Below, piece after piece: positions 26,310-48,902 of a stretch of DNA of 64,000 nt. The notes under the pieces were generated by a model. The model searched no databases. It saw only the letters and a list, made by a program, of their open reading frames with translations, and was not told the DNA's origin. Both the position numbers and the translations under genes were made by a program. This DNA comes from Glandiceps talaboti. Lineage: Eukaryota; Hemichordata; Enteropneusta; Spengelidae. The stretch's first letter is position 1, and every line of letters begins with the position of its first letter. The stretch covers positions 6,683,518-6,747,517 of the forward strand of contig NC_135561.1 in the NCBI RefSeq assembly GCF_964340395.1, in the 5' to 3' direction.

Positions 26310-26957
26310 TGTCTTGGATGAGTTTGTGTGCTGTTAGCGTATGTCTTGTAGTTGTGTGATCATGATTTGTATTTGTACGCTACCCCCCCTCCCTTCAACC
26401 CTGCATTTATATGATCTACTTTTTTACTGCACCACCATCGAAATTAGAATCACTGACTTATCACCGTGCACCCTCACTGGTCCCCTTCAGTTTTTTCTGA
26501 ATGAAAAATTCGGAAAAAATATGGGATCCAGGGGTTTGATTTAAAAAAATGCGCGGGCAAGCAATCAGTCCCGCCCGCCCAATACGAATCAGATTTGCTG
26601 TATTATCCCCGACCTGTAAATCTTGCATAATATATGCATGTATAGTATGAGTATTGTGTGTTACCCTGACTGTGATAGTGTTTGCCTTGTTGTGATGATT
26701 GTGATTTGTACTCAACTTTTGGAGTTCCCCTTCAACCTTGCATATGACCCTTTACCCCCGTGTATATTTACTGCAGAGCTCCATAGAATCACTGACTTAT
26801 CACCCTCACCGGTCCCTTTCATTTTTTTCCCCGAAATAGTTTGATTTTGATTTCAAATATGCGCGGGCAAGCAATCACCCCGCCCAAAACAAATCAACTT
26901 TGCCCCGACCGTGACGACTCTTGCATACATGCATATGTATGAGTGTATTTACATATG
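26310..26957 (+). repeat. Tandem duplication of the H1 3' flank (two units of about 320 bp)
   Basis: Unit a (about 26310-26650) and unit b (about 26651-26957) share AGAATCACTGACTTATCACC, a GATTT...GCGCGGGCAAGCAATCA block and a TGCATATGTATGAGT-type end. A third, more diverged unit follows the second H1 gene at about 31810-32178. None has a convincing ORF. Confidence 0.7.
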
Positions 26958-27532
26958 GTTAGGGCAAAGGTTATTAGCAAGTCACTATGACGTACCAGCG
27001 CTGCCTGACACACATGACACAGGCAGGCCGGGTGTAAAGAGCGTGTCATTATAATATGCTAATAAGTTTATGCATAGACCCCGGGCATAGACCCTCAAAC
27101 ACCCGATGCATGCGATGACGGTCTGGTTTAGGCAGGGTTTATTCATGTGATCATTTCTTTTAGACGAGAACCATTTTATTTCGGGGGTGAGGGTGGGGGT
27201 GATGTTGGAGGATTGTCAGGTGAAGGAGAAAAAAATAATTTGATCCCGTAATAGCTTGGGAAAAAAATTGTTACAAGTTACAACAGAAGTAAAAAAAAAA
27301 TAGTTGCGATGTGCTGAAATCAGCAAAATTTGGGAATCCGAATAATAATAATATGATGAATGACATTCCTTTATCTGTACAAGTATTTGGCCAAAGGTAA
27401 GCTTTTCCTATTTGTACTAGTATTCGTGTTTTATCATGTTTATGTAATAATAGGATAGTCAACGAGTTCGGGAGTGTATGAGCCAATAAACGAGGGGGCG
27501 CGCGTAGAACCGAACGAGTTGTCTATCTTACT

Positions 27533-27665
27533 TATACTACGGCGTGATTGGCTCAAACGGATAATAATGGTCACGCCCCTAAGGAAGAGTAGGTTATGGC
27601 TCAGCGAGCTCCATACCAACCGAAATCAAGACCTCTGATTGGTCAGTCCGTCTAGCCGTAGTATA
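27533..27665. mobile_element. Small MITE-like element with 11-bp inverted ends
   Basis: TATACTACGGC at the left is complemented by GCCGTAGTATA at the right. Inside each end is a matching GATTGG and ACGGA motif in mirrored order. ACT flanks both ends and may be a 3-bp target duplication. The 133 bp between hold no ORF. Confidence 0.55.
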
Positions 27666-27784
27666 ACTTTAGTGATTCTGTCAAAAACTTGCCATGCTAC
27701 TGTTACCATGGTTACTCTTCTGCAGTGCTGTGTGCTTTCAATATAGAAAGAGCAATAAACCAAATTTGCATGAACAAAAGTTGA

Positions 27785-27966
27785 AGTAAAGCACTTTCTC
27801 TATTTGCTACACTCTTCACAGCATTCATATCAAGTGTAAAGTATACTGTTTTGATTGGTTTATACAAGTCTAGCATGTGGCCTTTCTAATGTGGTCAATT
27901 AGCAAATAAAATAGTATACTTTTACACTTGATATGGATGCTATATACAAACAGAAAATGCTTTACT
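27785..27966. mobile_element. Fold-back MITE-like element with inverted arms of about 55 bp
   Basis: The left arm begins AGTAAAGCACTTTCTC and contains CATATCAAGTGTAAAGTATA. The right arm, read on the other strand, begins AGTAAAGCATTTTCTG and contains CATATCAAGTGTAAAAGTATA-type sequence. The spacer is about 75 bp. RNA across it would form a long hairpin. Confidence 0.65.
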
Positions 27967-28802
27967 GTGGTGTAATGGGTTGTAAATATTTTAGTACTTC
28001 ATAAGCAATGCTGACATAATTTATTTTGGACTAGCTGAGTGTGTAATTATCTCACCATTTTTATAGTCACTTAAATGGATTTATTTGTTTTTGAATACAC
28101 AGGTTTGTGCTACATGCTGTAACATATCGGAATGGGTCACACTGCACATGCAAGATATTTTCTTCCGGCTCCTGGTACTATTATGAAAGCAACTCAGATG
28201 GGTCAGGAGCACAGCACTCCCCAGATCAGTCAGCTCTTCGTGGAATTTTTACCCAGATATCTCTTGTACATAAAACTTAGATAGCAGAAGCATGGATTGT
28301 AAACTGCTACTTATTGCTACTTACACGGAACAAGTTAGTTGTGAACCAGTGACATGTAAGTATATATAGTTATGAACAGCACATTACAAAATTGGTATAC
28401 CGAGAAAAAAATTGCATTGCTTCTGCATATGGAAAAAATAATTTGATGCAGGACTGACAATAGAAAAAAAATGCTGTCACAGTGATGGGAAAAAAATTGC
28501 CGCCATACCACTTCCTCCACCCACAGAAATCAAATGGTTCTCCCCTTACTAATAAAATGTATGTAGATACACATACGTGTTTCTCATTCTCCATCCCCTG
28601 CTGTCAATGGTATATTCCAATCTGATTAAAATTGCTATTTTCGGTATTTTGCCCGAATTGACCTTCTTGGTACACATACATGTTTACATTTTTTAGCCTG
28701 ATCGGATTTTAATCAGATTGTGGTATATTCCTGCGAGCTTGCATACCAACAAACTTTCGCATTCGTTTCTAATTTACCGTTCCGAATTGCGAAGTAAATA
28801 AT

Positions 28803-28939
28803 TTTAGCACAACTGAAATGATAAATTTCAGTAGTGCTATAGCCATGGTGGTGGTGGTGGTGGTGGTGGTGGTGGTGGTGGTGGTGGTGGTGGTGGTGGT
28901 GGTGGTGGTGGTGGTGGTGGTGGTGGTGGTGGTGGTGGT

Positions 28940-28985
<46 letters not shown>

Positions 28986-29982
28986 TGTGTGGACGATTTT
29001 AATATAAACTAATGATGTCAAACACCGCCAGACCGATTGCCCCCCCCCCCCTCCGATTACCTTGGTATTTGGATGGGGACATTAGTTTTGGTGTCTAGCT
29101 GGGATTGAAGTTGTTCAAAACAAAATGATTGCATCACAGGTGTGCGATTTGCGTCAAAAAATGTCTTGTTTGGTCAAAAATCTTCAACTAAAAAACTACA
29201 GGGTCGATTGATCGGAAGTTTGGTTGGAACATTCTTAGGAGTGTGCTAATGACACAATTCCATCAGTAATATGCAAATTGGGGCTAAAAATGTGTCTTTT
29301 TGGTCAAAATCTTTCATTTCAAAATTACCAAGCAGATTTTGGTGAAAATGGGTGTGCATTTGGTGGTGTATAGAAATATTAAGCATATAATAATCTCGTC
29401 AGCAATATGCAAATTAGGTGTAAAAATGTGAACTTTGCTTTAAAACTTATATCTCACTTGGTCAATGAGACTGGAATTTGGTGAGACGTTTGTAGAAGTA
29501 CTAGTGTTATTCTGCAGATTTTCATCGTCGCAAACCGTGACCGTTTTACGGTACCGTTCTTAACGAGCCGGTCCCTACTTTTATTTCGAAGTGTACAGCG
29601 GAAGAAATAATAGCTCTGGTTTGCGAGGATGCAGATTTTGTTAAAAACATTTTGATATAACTGGCCCTAGCAACCATGACCATGCCCTTAGCAACAACAG
29701 AATAGCAGTATATTTTGCTAAAACATGATAATAACATCATCTGGTAGGCAAGTGAGTAAATGTTCAAAAAATGTATGCAAATATCCCTTGCAATCATGAC
29801 CACGCCCATAGCAATAACCAAACGATCGATATTGCAAAGATAACAACAGGGATTAATAAACAAGTGAATAAACATTCAAAAATCTATGTAAGTGTGCCTA
29901 CCAACAAGACCACGCCCATAGCAACAGTCAAATGATTACATATATTGCAAAGATAACAACAGGGATTAATCATAGTGCTAAA
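28803..29982 (+). mobile_element. Helentron-like non-autonomous element, copy A
   Basis: Begins TTAGCACAACTGAA and forms a hairpin with TTCAGTAGTGCT. A microsatellite follows (TGG then GT units, 28848-28990), then about 650 bp of unique sequence. Next come three tandem monomers of 110-120 bp, each with a GACCAxGCCC core (29678, 29798, 29908), and the end GTGCTAAA, inverted relative to the start. Copy B at 52350-53362 has the same order. Hairpin, microsatellite, central monomers and subterminal inverted repeats match the HINE/Pearl plan of non-autonomous Helentrons. No protein is encoded. Confidence 0.6.
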
Positions 29983-30188
29983 CTCGTTTTTTGAAGCAGT
30001 CAAACTGAAAAATGAAATGATGTGCCCGTGTTTCGTACAGAAAATCAATTGTGTATGATAGTAGAGAATCCCTAAAATCGAAGTTACTGATCATTCAAAT
30101 ATACGGAAACTTAACTTTTTCATAAATTATGTGGTACTTTTGAAATAGAAGAACTCTGACAACCCATTTATCTTGTTATTCGCGTCGT

Positions 30189-30227
30189 CACCACCACCAC
30201 CACCACCACCACCACCACCACCACCAC
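30189..30227. repeat. (CAC)n array
   Basis: About 13 CAC units in non-coding sequence upstream of the second H1 gene. Confidence 0.9.
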
Positions 30228-30371
30228 ACATGTTTTCAAGGATATCGACAGTCTTGTAATAGTTTCCATGCATAACAGCAGTCGAATCTTGATATGATAT
30301 GTGACCGCTTAACATCTTTGCTTGGTGACCCCTTACAATGAGTAACATCATGAGTAAATTTTATTAAACCT

Positions 30372-30451
30372 ATGTATGTATGTATGTATGTATGTATGTA
30401 TGTATGTATGTATGTATGTATGTATGTATGTATGTACGTATGTACGTATGT
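30372..30451. repeat. (TATG)n microsatellite
   Basis: About 20 TATG units with TACG variants at the right end, about 400 bp upstream of the second H1 gene. Confidence 0.95.
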
Positions 30452-30755
30452 AATTTATTTCAACATAGACGTCGGAGAGAGACGACCAGCGTCTATGGTT
30501 TCAGTAAACTTTCGACCTTACCATGCATTCACAAAAAATATTTACCGCTTTCCATAACTATTTCACAGATTTGCTCACTTCATCCGTCAAATGAAAGGCC
30601 AATTCCTCCTCTTTGAATTCCAGGGGGAAACTTTCAATGTGATTGGGCTTTGAAACTAAATATTCTTCGTGTAAATGTGGTAACTAGCACATAGCTACAC
30701 TCAAGCTGCCATTTTCCGTGTCGGTATCTTTGAATTTGTTGTGGGTGTTTCCTCA

Positions 30756-30780
30756 GACGTTCGCAATACGTCTATTTATT
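30756..30780 (+). promoter_or_regulatory. Core promoter of second histone H1 gene
   Basis: GACGTTCGCAAT and the TATA-like CTATTTATT sit at the same distance from the ATG as in copy 1. An inverted CCAAT (ATTGG) near 30650 is found only in this copy. Confidence 0.5.
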
Positions 30781-30860
30781 TGTGTGTCTCGCGCCTTCAT
30801 TCATTCCTATTCATCTGTCTCTAAGCTACGCTAGACACGATAACTATCGAAACTTTCACC

Positions 30861-31400
30861 ATGGTCGATGCAAAGAAACCAAGCAAGCCAAAGGCACCAG
30901 CCGCTCATCCCAAATACAGTGAGATGATCGCCAAAGCCATCGAATCTCTGAAAGAACGCGGTGGTTCTTCACGTCAAGCCATCGTGAAATACATCTGTGC
31001 CAACTACAAAGTTGGTGATAATGTCAACGTCCAAGTTAAATTGGCGCTCAAACGTATGGCAGCTAAAGGAGCCCTGAAACAAACCAAGGGCAAGGGTGCA
31101 AGTGGCAGCTTCAAACTTGGAGAAAAGAAGAAGGTCGTCAAGAAGCCAAAGAAGCCCAAGGCAAAGAAACCAAAGAAGCCCAAGGCAAAGAAACCAAAGG
31201 CAAAGAAAGTCAAGAAGGCAAAGAAACCAGCAGCAAAGAAACCAGCAGCAAAGAAGCCAGCAGCAAAGAAAGCAGCAAAACCAAAGGCAGCCAAACCAAA
31301 GGCAAAGAAAGCAGCAAAACCAAAGGCAGCCAAGAAACCAGCAGCAAAGAAAGCCGCTCCCAAAAAGAAGGCCGCAGCAAAGAAACCAGCCAAGAAGTAA
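30861..31400 (+). CDS. Linker histone H1, copy 2
   Basis: Intronless, 179 residues, same architecture as copy 1: globular domain at about 16-90 and a Lys/Ala/Pro tail. It differs in the N-terminus ([11 protein letters not shown]), in globular positions such as [16 protein letters not shown] and SFKLGEKK, and in tail repeat number. The start context is CACCATGG. The homologous block begins about 300 bp upstream of the ATG and continues through the 3' flank to about 31900, so promoter and terminator were copied with the gene. No canonical histone stem-loop was seen next to the stop. The strong DNA similarity with copy 1 points to a fairly recent duplication or to gene conversion. Confidence 0.97.
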   Translation: MVDAKKPSKPKAPAAHPKYSEMIAKAIESLKERGGSSRQAIVKYICANYKVGDNVNVQVKLALKRMAAKGALKQTKGKGASGSFKLGEKKKVVKKPKKPKAKKPKKPKAKKPKAKKVKKAKKPAAKKPAAKKPAAKKAAKPKAAKPKAKKAAKPKAAKKPAAKKAAPKKKAAAKKPAKK

Positions 31401-31792
31401 ACATGCATTGACATGAGACTTATGTGGTGTTTTTAGTTTGACTCATCTTATGCATTTGTATATCTATATATTGTAGCTGTTTTTGACTCGTGAAGATCTC
31501 AGGATTCTATTTGGATTGATATTCAATTCGGATTATTTCAACGATGTCAAAGGACTTAAGAATACTACAACTTCCAATCGTGGAATACTAAATGTCTTGT
31601 AAATACTATTTATATGTCTTTTTTGTTCGTTTTGCTCAGTTACACCCAAGCATACTGAGGACTTGGTTGACTGAGAAAATGAATAGAAACATTTCCAGTT
31701 CAACGTCATGTGCATATTTGTAATTTATTGTTATTTCTGAGCAATGACTTCTGTGTTGAATGTAACTAATCTTACATTTCAGACTTTGAAAG

Positions 31793-31798
31793 ATTAAA
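31793..31798 (+). promoter_or_regulatory. Poly(A) signal candidate, H1 copy 2
   Basis: ATTAAA about 390 bp after the stop codon, matching the site in copy 1. Confidence 0.45.
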
Positions 31799-31809
31799 CT
31801 ACTTTTTAT

Positions 31810-32178
31810 ATGAAAATTCGTGTATTGAGTGCGTTTATGTATGACATGAAAATGTATGGTTGTGGTAATTGTATTGTACACACTTTCGTGTTGTCACCAT
31901 AGTAATCCCCACCGTACCCTCACCTCAAGATCTCTTATTAAGTTTCTTTTAAGCATTTTATTTGTAATATTTTAGCAGTGGTGCAAATTAAATTCTTGAA
32001 TTTGTCCCATTCAGTTTTACTCAGAGGTCACAGTAAAACATGGAATCGATTTCAAAAATACGCGGGCTGAATATCCCGCGTAAACAAATCAATATGGGAT
32101 TACTGGAATGACATCTTAGCTTGCTGTCATTAGCTATGTTCAAATAACATCTCATGCATATGTATGAGTTTATTGTAA
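31810..32178 (+). repeat. Third copy of the H1 3' flank unit
   Basis: Diverged relative of units a and b at 26310-26957. It carries a perfect hairpin, TACGCGGG at 32059-32066 and CCCGCGTA at 32075-32082, where units a and b have weaker GCGGG/CCCGC pairing. It ends with the same CATGCATATGTATGAGT motif. Confidence 0.6.
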
Positions 32179-33182
32179 GTTATTGAAAGGCCAATTACGT
32201 AATTAATGAAATGAAAGTACTCCATGTTATGTGTACTGAAACAGCTCAAATCGGCTAAACGACATCTTAACCAGAAATTTCCTGTTAGATTGATCAAGTG
32301 ATACATGAAATGTGGCAAGGGGCAAGATCAACAGTTTCGAATGTAGGTATTTAAAAAAAATATTTTAGATATGCCTCAGGACCCCCCCCCCCCCCCTTCC
32401 CTTCAAAGAGCTGCATGTGGAACACGACATGAATCTATGTTCAATGTGTTTAATATCTACGGACAGTTTCAAGTGCACCCTTCAACAGAAAATTAATATA
32501 CTGTTACGTCAAACTCTTGGTATTTGCCACAACCAGCCATCACGTAATTTCAAAACTATTTTTAGTACAAAGTTTTGCTATACAAAGTGTTGTATTTGTG
32601 ATTTGATAATTATACGTGCTTGCGTGTTCTTTCCTATTTCTTCATACCTTGCGGTAATTCCCCATCCTGTACCTCATAAAAAACTCAGCTTTCGTGACAT
32701 ATGAAACGATTACCTGACTCTCACCTGACTTTACAAATCTCCCTCTTTCTCTGGCACACGAATGCTCAGTTCGGATTCCTTTCGATTACTATCAGTCATC
32801 GCAATATGGCTTGAATTTCTTCCCTTTTTTTTTGAGGGGGGGGGGGACTCGACCGCTATATTCATTTGTAGTTGCAATGGTCGAAAACATTTCAATAATG
32901 ACCCCCCCCCCCCGCCCAATAAGTGATAAACAAAAGACTAAAGATGACAGATTATGAAGGATGAATTACCATAGAGGGTTTAACACCATCTTCATGTGTT
33001 CTTCACTTTCAACAACTGTAAATTTGTTGGTGTATGCCAGCTTACAAATTATTAATATATCCAAATATCACAATAAAAAAATAACACAATGGTATATCTG
33101 TTACCCCTTTCCCACCCCATAAACAATGCATGTTCTGCAGAACGATTTCATACCATATAGTACCTGATATGAATACATGAAA

Positions 33183-33325
33183 TCACACATATGATAATAA
33201 CATGTGATAATAACACATGATAATAACACATAATAACATGTGATAATAGCATGTGATATTAACATGTCACATGTGATAATAACACATGATAATAACACAT
33301 GTGACAACAACACGTGATAATAACC
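33183..33325. repeat. Irregular minisatellite of ACATGTGATAATA type
   Basis: About ten units of 10-16 bp built from GATAATAACA with CATGTG or CACATG joints. The short palindromic joints make it locally self-complementary. Confidence 0.75.
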
Positions 33326-34649
33326 AGTCATTTGCATTTTATACAATAACAGTTGTTTTTATTTTCTCACACATAATTGACTTGTACTTATCCTCATTTG
33401 CTATTAAAGAGCATGAAGAAGTGCTTAATCATACACATATCATTGTTTGTCTTTTTCATAATTGGTGATAAACATGCACAGAAAATGAAGTCATTCTGGG
33501 GATTCAAACATGAACAGAGAAACTAAGCAGTGTTACATAAAAATAAAGCATATCCTTTCTGACTATATTATAGAAAGATACTCTATCACGAAAGTAAAAC
33601 TACAAAAATGAGTAATTGCAATGTGAGTGAGTCTCTATGGACAATATGAATATGACTGTCATAGCACTACAGGGTTCTTTATGGCAACAGCTGACACATA
33701 TCATGTCGTTTTTTGTTGCACCAGCCGGCACACAATGGCAGAAAAGTATGCTCTGGCTAGTAAAATGCTAGATATATGAGACATATTAAAGAGTTCATCC
33801 TTTTCATTACTTTAATTGTGTTACCATGGATACAGTGCATGAAAAATACACAGGTATGTAAGTTCTTGGATTCCTCTGTCCAGTATGCAAAAACCAATTT
33901 TTTGATCTAAAAATTTGAAAAATAATCTTACATCCTACTTGTAGCATGGTGTACAAACTTGCAAATTTTGATCTGTGTAATACACTTTGTAAACTCACTC
34001 TTCTCATTCTTGTAAAATAACTGACATCTTTACAGCAAAAAATACACCATATTGCTTAGAGGCCCATTTTGGATTAGTACAAAATTTAGGTGTGAAAAAA
34101 AAGTTGTCTGGTAGAGTTACAGAAAAAGTTGGTCCAGAACAAAACAATAATCCCATGGAATCTCTATGTCTCCATTGATAAGATAACACAAATGCAATGA
34201 CCTGGGATTGAAACATAGCCCAGACATATATGCTCTGGTTTGTGAGAATGGTACGCTGGCATTTGAAATACACAGCGCCCTCTGGTGATTGACAATATAT
34301 ATGTTGACCTTTAATCTGTTTATAATAGAGCCACTGAAGTGGTTGATTGACCACTACCAAAGTATACATCACTTGAATTTTAATATGTAGACCTTTAGAT
34401 ATAAACAGCGCCATCTATTGGTATTGCTTTGGTGGTGTATGGTTATGGAACAAAACAAACACACTGCACATAAATAAAGAAGGTTTGATAGTTTTTGTAG
34501 AAAGATGTACAAGGTATATTGTGACAGTGACCTTGTAAATATATGAAGTCACATTAATATATCTTTTCAACACAAACCCAGCTGTTTTAAGTAGTGGAAT
34601 GTGACAAGGATTAGTTGTTCTCTGTTTTACCTGATGGTGAGTGGTACAA

Positions 34650-34997
34650 ATGTAGTTTCGACTCTGAACCTTTGGTTTACCAAGATAGGTGCAAACTAAA
34701 TCTATTGTTACACAAGTGGGTGATACATGTGATAGCAGTTCCTCTGTTGTATGATTCTAATCACCCTGTGATCAAGCTCAGACCACTAAAAAGTGGTATA
34801 AACACTGGAAGTGCTAAAACAGTACACTGCAAGTTTAAACAACTCTATCAATAAAACTCTGTGACAACCTCCCTATGGAGACTATAATTAAACCAACATC
34901 CATTCAATAGCTTATCATTTTTGTATCAACATTTTGCGACAATAGTTTTAGTTTGCATCTATCTAAGTAAACTGAAGGTTCAATTACCAGAGTAATA
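34650..34997. mobile_element. MITE-like element, family 2, copy 1
   Basis: Left end GAACCTTTGGTTTACCAAGA and right end complement GAACCTTCAGTTTACTTAGA are imperfect inverted repeats. Both run on into ATAGxTGCAAACTAAA. The interior shares blocks such as GATCACAGGGTGATTAGAAT (complement) and AATAGCTTATCA with copy 2 at 41081-41366. No ORF. Confidence 0.7.
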
Positions 34998-35959
34998 TAT
35001 CTGAAAATACAGCTTACTATGCAATCTTGAGTGTTGCATGCTGGGATACTCATACTAGAATTTGTTTTACAGACTGGTTTCTTAACATTGCACATTAACT
35101 ATTGTAAACTATTACAGTAGCACTGACTTGTATCTATGACAACATTTCGGTAGTACTTAGCAACACACTAAAATATTCATAAAACTTGTCAATGTAAACA
35201 TTTTTGGGCATTTCCTACAAAGAAAAAAGAAGAAAATTTCTCTGTGATGTTACCGCTTCAAATCTATATATTCACCCATTTGATACTATTGGTCAGCTAT
35301 GTGAAACACCGCCCTCTATGTCAAACTGCTCCATTTTACAGCAAAAAATACAAAAATGTATCTTCTAGTGATTACAGCAAATAAAAGTGAAGCACTCTCT
35401 CATTGTGGACAAAGTCACATCTACGTACCAAAACAGTATAACTAGCATTCTTTCTTTGGTGTTGATAACAGATAAGAAGAAATCTCAGTCAAAAATATTT
35501 GAATTTTGTTTGACCTGGATAAAAAAACGACCAGGTATGAGTTTTTTGTACATAAAATATTATTTTTAGCTGAGAAAAATCAGTCACTTATCTCAAGGTT
35601 TTATTTTTTAATTTAAAATTGATATCCTTTCAGTCTCATTCCAATTTCTTCTTCCATGGTTTAAAACTTTAAAAATTCTACACTTTGTCTGAAAAAAAAG
35701 TCCTTCAAAAAATCTGGATTCCTTGATTTTGCCTGAAAGATAGAAAATAAGACAAAATGCTTTACTATAGGACTCCTAGTCTTTAAGGTATGCAGTGATG
35801 GGGCACCCTCACACAAAGGTCAACCCCTTTCATAGAGCAGGCCGTTGAGGGCAGTGTGACATGATGTATCTTACAGTCTAGATAGACTCCCTGCCTATTG
35901 AAAGAATATGACTAATTTTCTGCATAGCTTTGTGACAGTGATATGTAGGTAGTTATTAG

Positions 35960-35999
<40 letters not shown>

Positions 36000-36032
36000 A
36001 TGTGCGTGTGTGTGTGTGCGTGTGTGTGCATG
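35960..36032. repeat. (TG)n microsatellite
   Basis: TG tract with CATG and CGTG interruptions, just 3' of the Hippo gene. Confidence 0.95.
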
Positions 36033-36096
36033 TGTAATACATATCATTGATATGTAATTATAATTAAGTATAATTTCTTGGTAATTGATTCTAGAG

Positions 36097-45889
<9,793 letters not shown>

Positions 45890-46408
45890 CTTTGTTAGTT
45901 TATCACACACGTTGATCCCGATCAAGATATGAACCGCATTATTTCATAATGCGACCAATTTAGGGTTCAGGTTAAAACCGGAAATAGGACCAACCTACGT
46001 TCGTTCGTGGAATACCTCCGCAGTGACTTATTTGGATCGCGCGAAAGTCTCGCAAACAACGAGATAAAGTGCCTCGATCCAAGACAATTACTATTGTAAG
46101 TATTGAAACAAAAGAAAACACACAATTAATTGATCTGGATTGACCGATTTCAGAAACTACACTGTAGAACTAAAAATATGCATAAACTAAAGCAATGTAG
46201 TCATTCCAATCATTACATATAACAATGATAAAATAACACACACCCCTTAATTGAAAAGTGGTAGCGTCTGTGTAGATGTTGGCTTGAGGTCAGGTCAAAT
46301 CATCATGAGGTGAACGAACTCTCCTCACTCAACCAGTGACGTCCACATTGCATTGTACCATAATTTACTAGTAGTACTATAGCTTGTATGTGAAAGTCAA
46401 GTACCGCG
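45890..46408. promoter_or_regulatory. Bidirectional intergenic promoter, Hippo/LACTB2
   Basis: The two start codons, Hippo on minus and LACTB2 on plus, are 520 bp apart and divergent. The segment 45980-46080 has several CG dinucleotides in an otherwise CG-poor region. No TATA box stands out. A shared promoter is inferred from the spacing. Confidence 0.55.
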
Positions 46409-48420
46409 ATGGCGACGGTGATTCCAAAGGTTGAACAGCTCTCATCGAGGGTGATTCGTGTGCTTGGTTGTAATCCAGGATCGTTCACGCTGCAAGGTAC
46501 CAATACGTACCTTGTTGGGACAGGAAGAAGGTGAGGGTAACCGTCACGCCTGACCTGTGACTGACATCACGAGTTACGACGGTGCCTCGCCACCGCAAAC
46601 TTGTATGTGTCATGGTTGAGTCATGGTGGAGGAAACTCCATGGATATTATAAACGCTCCTTATTGAACTTTAAACACAATTTAGCAACGTCAGAAGAGGA
46701 TAAACTGACTGCTGTGATAGGAAATCAATGATGATCTATCATCAATCGATTCCCATGTTTTAAAAATGTATGGTAAATAAGTTAGTATTGGAGGAAGTCT
46801 CCATGATATGACTCCTCAACTCAAGATTAATTATGACTTTTTTATGTGTTTTATTTCTGATATTATACTAGGCGTGTTTTAGTAGACACTGGGGAGCCTA
46901 GTAATCAAGAGTACTTTACTAATTTGAAGAAGACATTAACTGATCATAACATTGAAATTCAGGAAATTATATGTACCCATTGGCATCATGATCATGTTGG
47001 TGGAATTGCTGGGATTTGCAGCCAGGTCCAATCAGGTATGAACTTTGACCCCTACAGAGCTATGGATGGATGACCGATTTAAAAAAGAACAGAAATTGTA
47101 ATTGCCACAAACAGCTGTCTCTTTCAATGTAAATTAGAGGTTATGAAATTTGATTTCTTTGTTTTGTTTTAAAGTGGTGAAAATGTAATAGCAATGAGAC
47201 ACTGCTTTCAAGGAAATAGTTGTTATTAAATGACATTGCATTTGTGTAATTTAGTTTTAGGTACATGTAGAACAGACCAACCTGCCAGATTTATTGAATC
47301 CCAGCTTGTGTCAAAACCTAAACTCAGACTTTAGAAAAGTGTCATTGAAATTAACATCTATTAAATAGTGTCTTCCAAAGTTTTACTAAGTTAGGTGTTC
47401 ACATTTACTCCTCTATGTGTATGTACACTTTGATATGTTACTTAGATATTAGTGGCAGTCTTCAAATGCACCATACATATGATTTTTTCATACTTTTTAC
47501 CTCCTAGTATTTTCACCTACAGATCCTATTCCCAAAGTGTCAAAGTTACCAAGAAATCCAGTGGCTACAGAGAATATGATAGACTGTGATCTCAAATATA
47601 ATTACATGAAAGATGGTGAGACAATTCAAACTGAGGGTGCCACTTTGAAGTAAGTAATTGAGTTGTTAAAGATTTCAATCACATTTAGTAATCGTATATG
47701 GCCTAATTAGAAAAAATTGCATGGTTCCGATTACGCTCAGTTTTAGTATAGGTGGGGTAGGTAGATTTTTTATTTTATTTTATTATATTTTTTTTCTGTG
47801 TTGGTGTCTAGCTCAGGTTTTCCATTGTTTTCTAAATGGTCTCTGTGTTGTTTATTTTTTCCTATCAGATGTACAGCCATTACAGATTGGAATAACATTT
47901 TTATTTTGTCTTTTTAAGTTTATGTCAGTTTCCGCACCCACTATTTCTCGTGAGAGTTCACAGTATTTTGCGGTTTTTATTATTTTTTCTTGAATACGTA
48001 CAAAAAAGTTTATGGTCGGCAGTGAATGGCTAGGTGTGGTCAGGTAACTGGAACCAAACAATTATTTTTTTAGACCTGGTCTGTGGTCATAATTGGTTTT
48101 AAGTTTTGTTAGCCTAGGAATTTCATTTTGATAAATAACCTATTCCATTTTGAATAATTAGCACATCCCACTATACAGACAATAGAACAACAACTGTACA
48201 ATTTTAGAATATGAAAATCCTATTTGACATTATGACCACAAACAAACATACAGGTATAGATATCCTTTAACTTATTGGCTGAATGAACTTTATAACAGGT
48301 GTTAATTTGTATTTCAGGATGTTATTTTCATTGGTCACATGAGGAAACACAGATGTTAAAACAGACAGACACAGCAGACAGTCTTTTACAGTCTTATATG
48401 ACACACACACACCTGCAGTG

Positions 48421-48462
<42 letters not shown>

Positions 48463-48496
48463 ATGTAAACATACACATATGCATGCCCCCCCCCCC

Positions 48497-48530
<34 letters not shown>

Positions 48531-48845
48531 AAACCAAACCACAGTGGATAATAAGCAAATGTCTGGAAATGTATATACACTATTTTATTGTCTTACCAGA
48601 GTTGTATACACTCCAGGACACACAGATGATCATATGATACTAGCACTGGAAGAGGAAGATGTCATCTTCACTGGAGACTGTGTACTAGGAGAAGGAACAG
48701 CTGTAAGTAGAAGTCACTATAAGTCATGGCAACTGACAACTCATTTTAATATCCACAGACAAATTTTAAGCTGTTTGTATACTAGGCCTACACTTTCACA
48801 TTGTATGTATGTATGTATGTATGTATGTATGTATGTATGTATGTA

Positions 48846-48902
<57 letters not shown>

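Larger units (their letters stand above)
26960..28800. other. Non-coding spacer between the H1 genes, left part
   Basis: No exon is supported on either strand. It contains the two fold-back elements listed separately (27533-27665 and 27785-27966) and AT-rich single-copy-looking sequence. Confidence 0.5.
32180..36096. other. Intergenic, about 3.9 kb, no gene recognised
   Basis: No exon is supported. It holds homopolymer C runs (near 32383 and 32902), a minisatellite, one MITE family 2 copy and a (TG)n tract at 35960-36032. The right end is probably the 3' UTR of the Hippo gene; minus-strand AATAAA is present near 35605. Confidence 0.5.
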
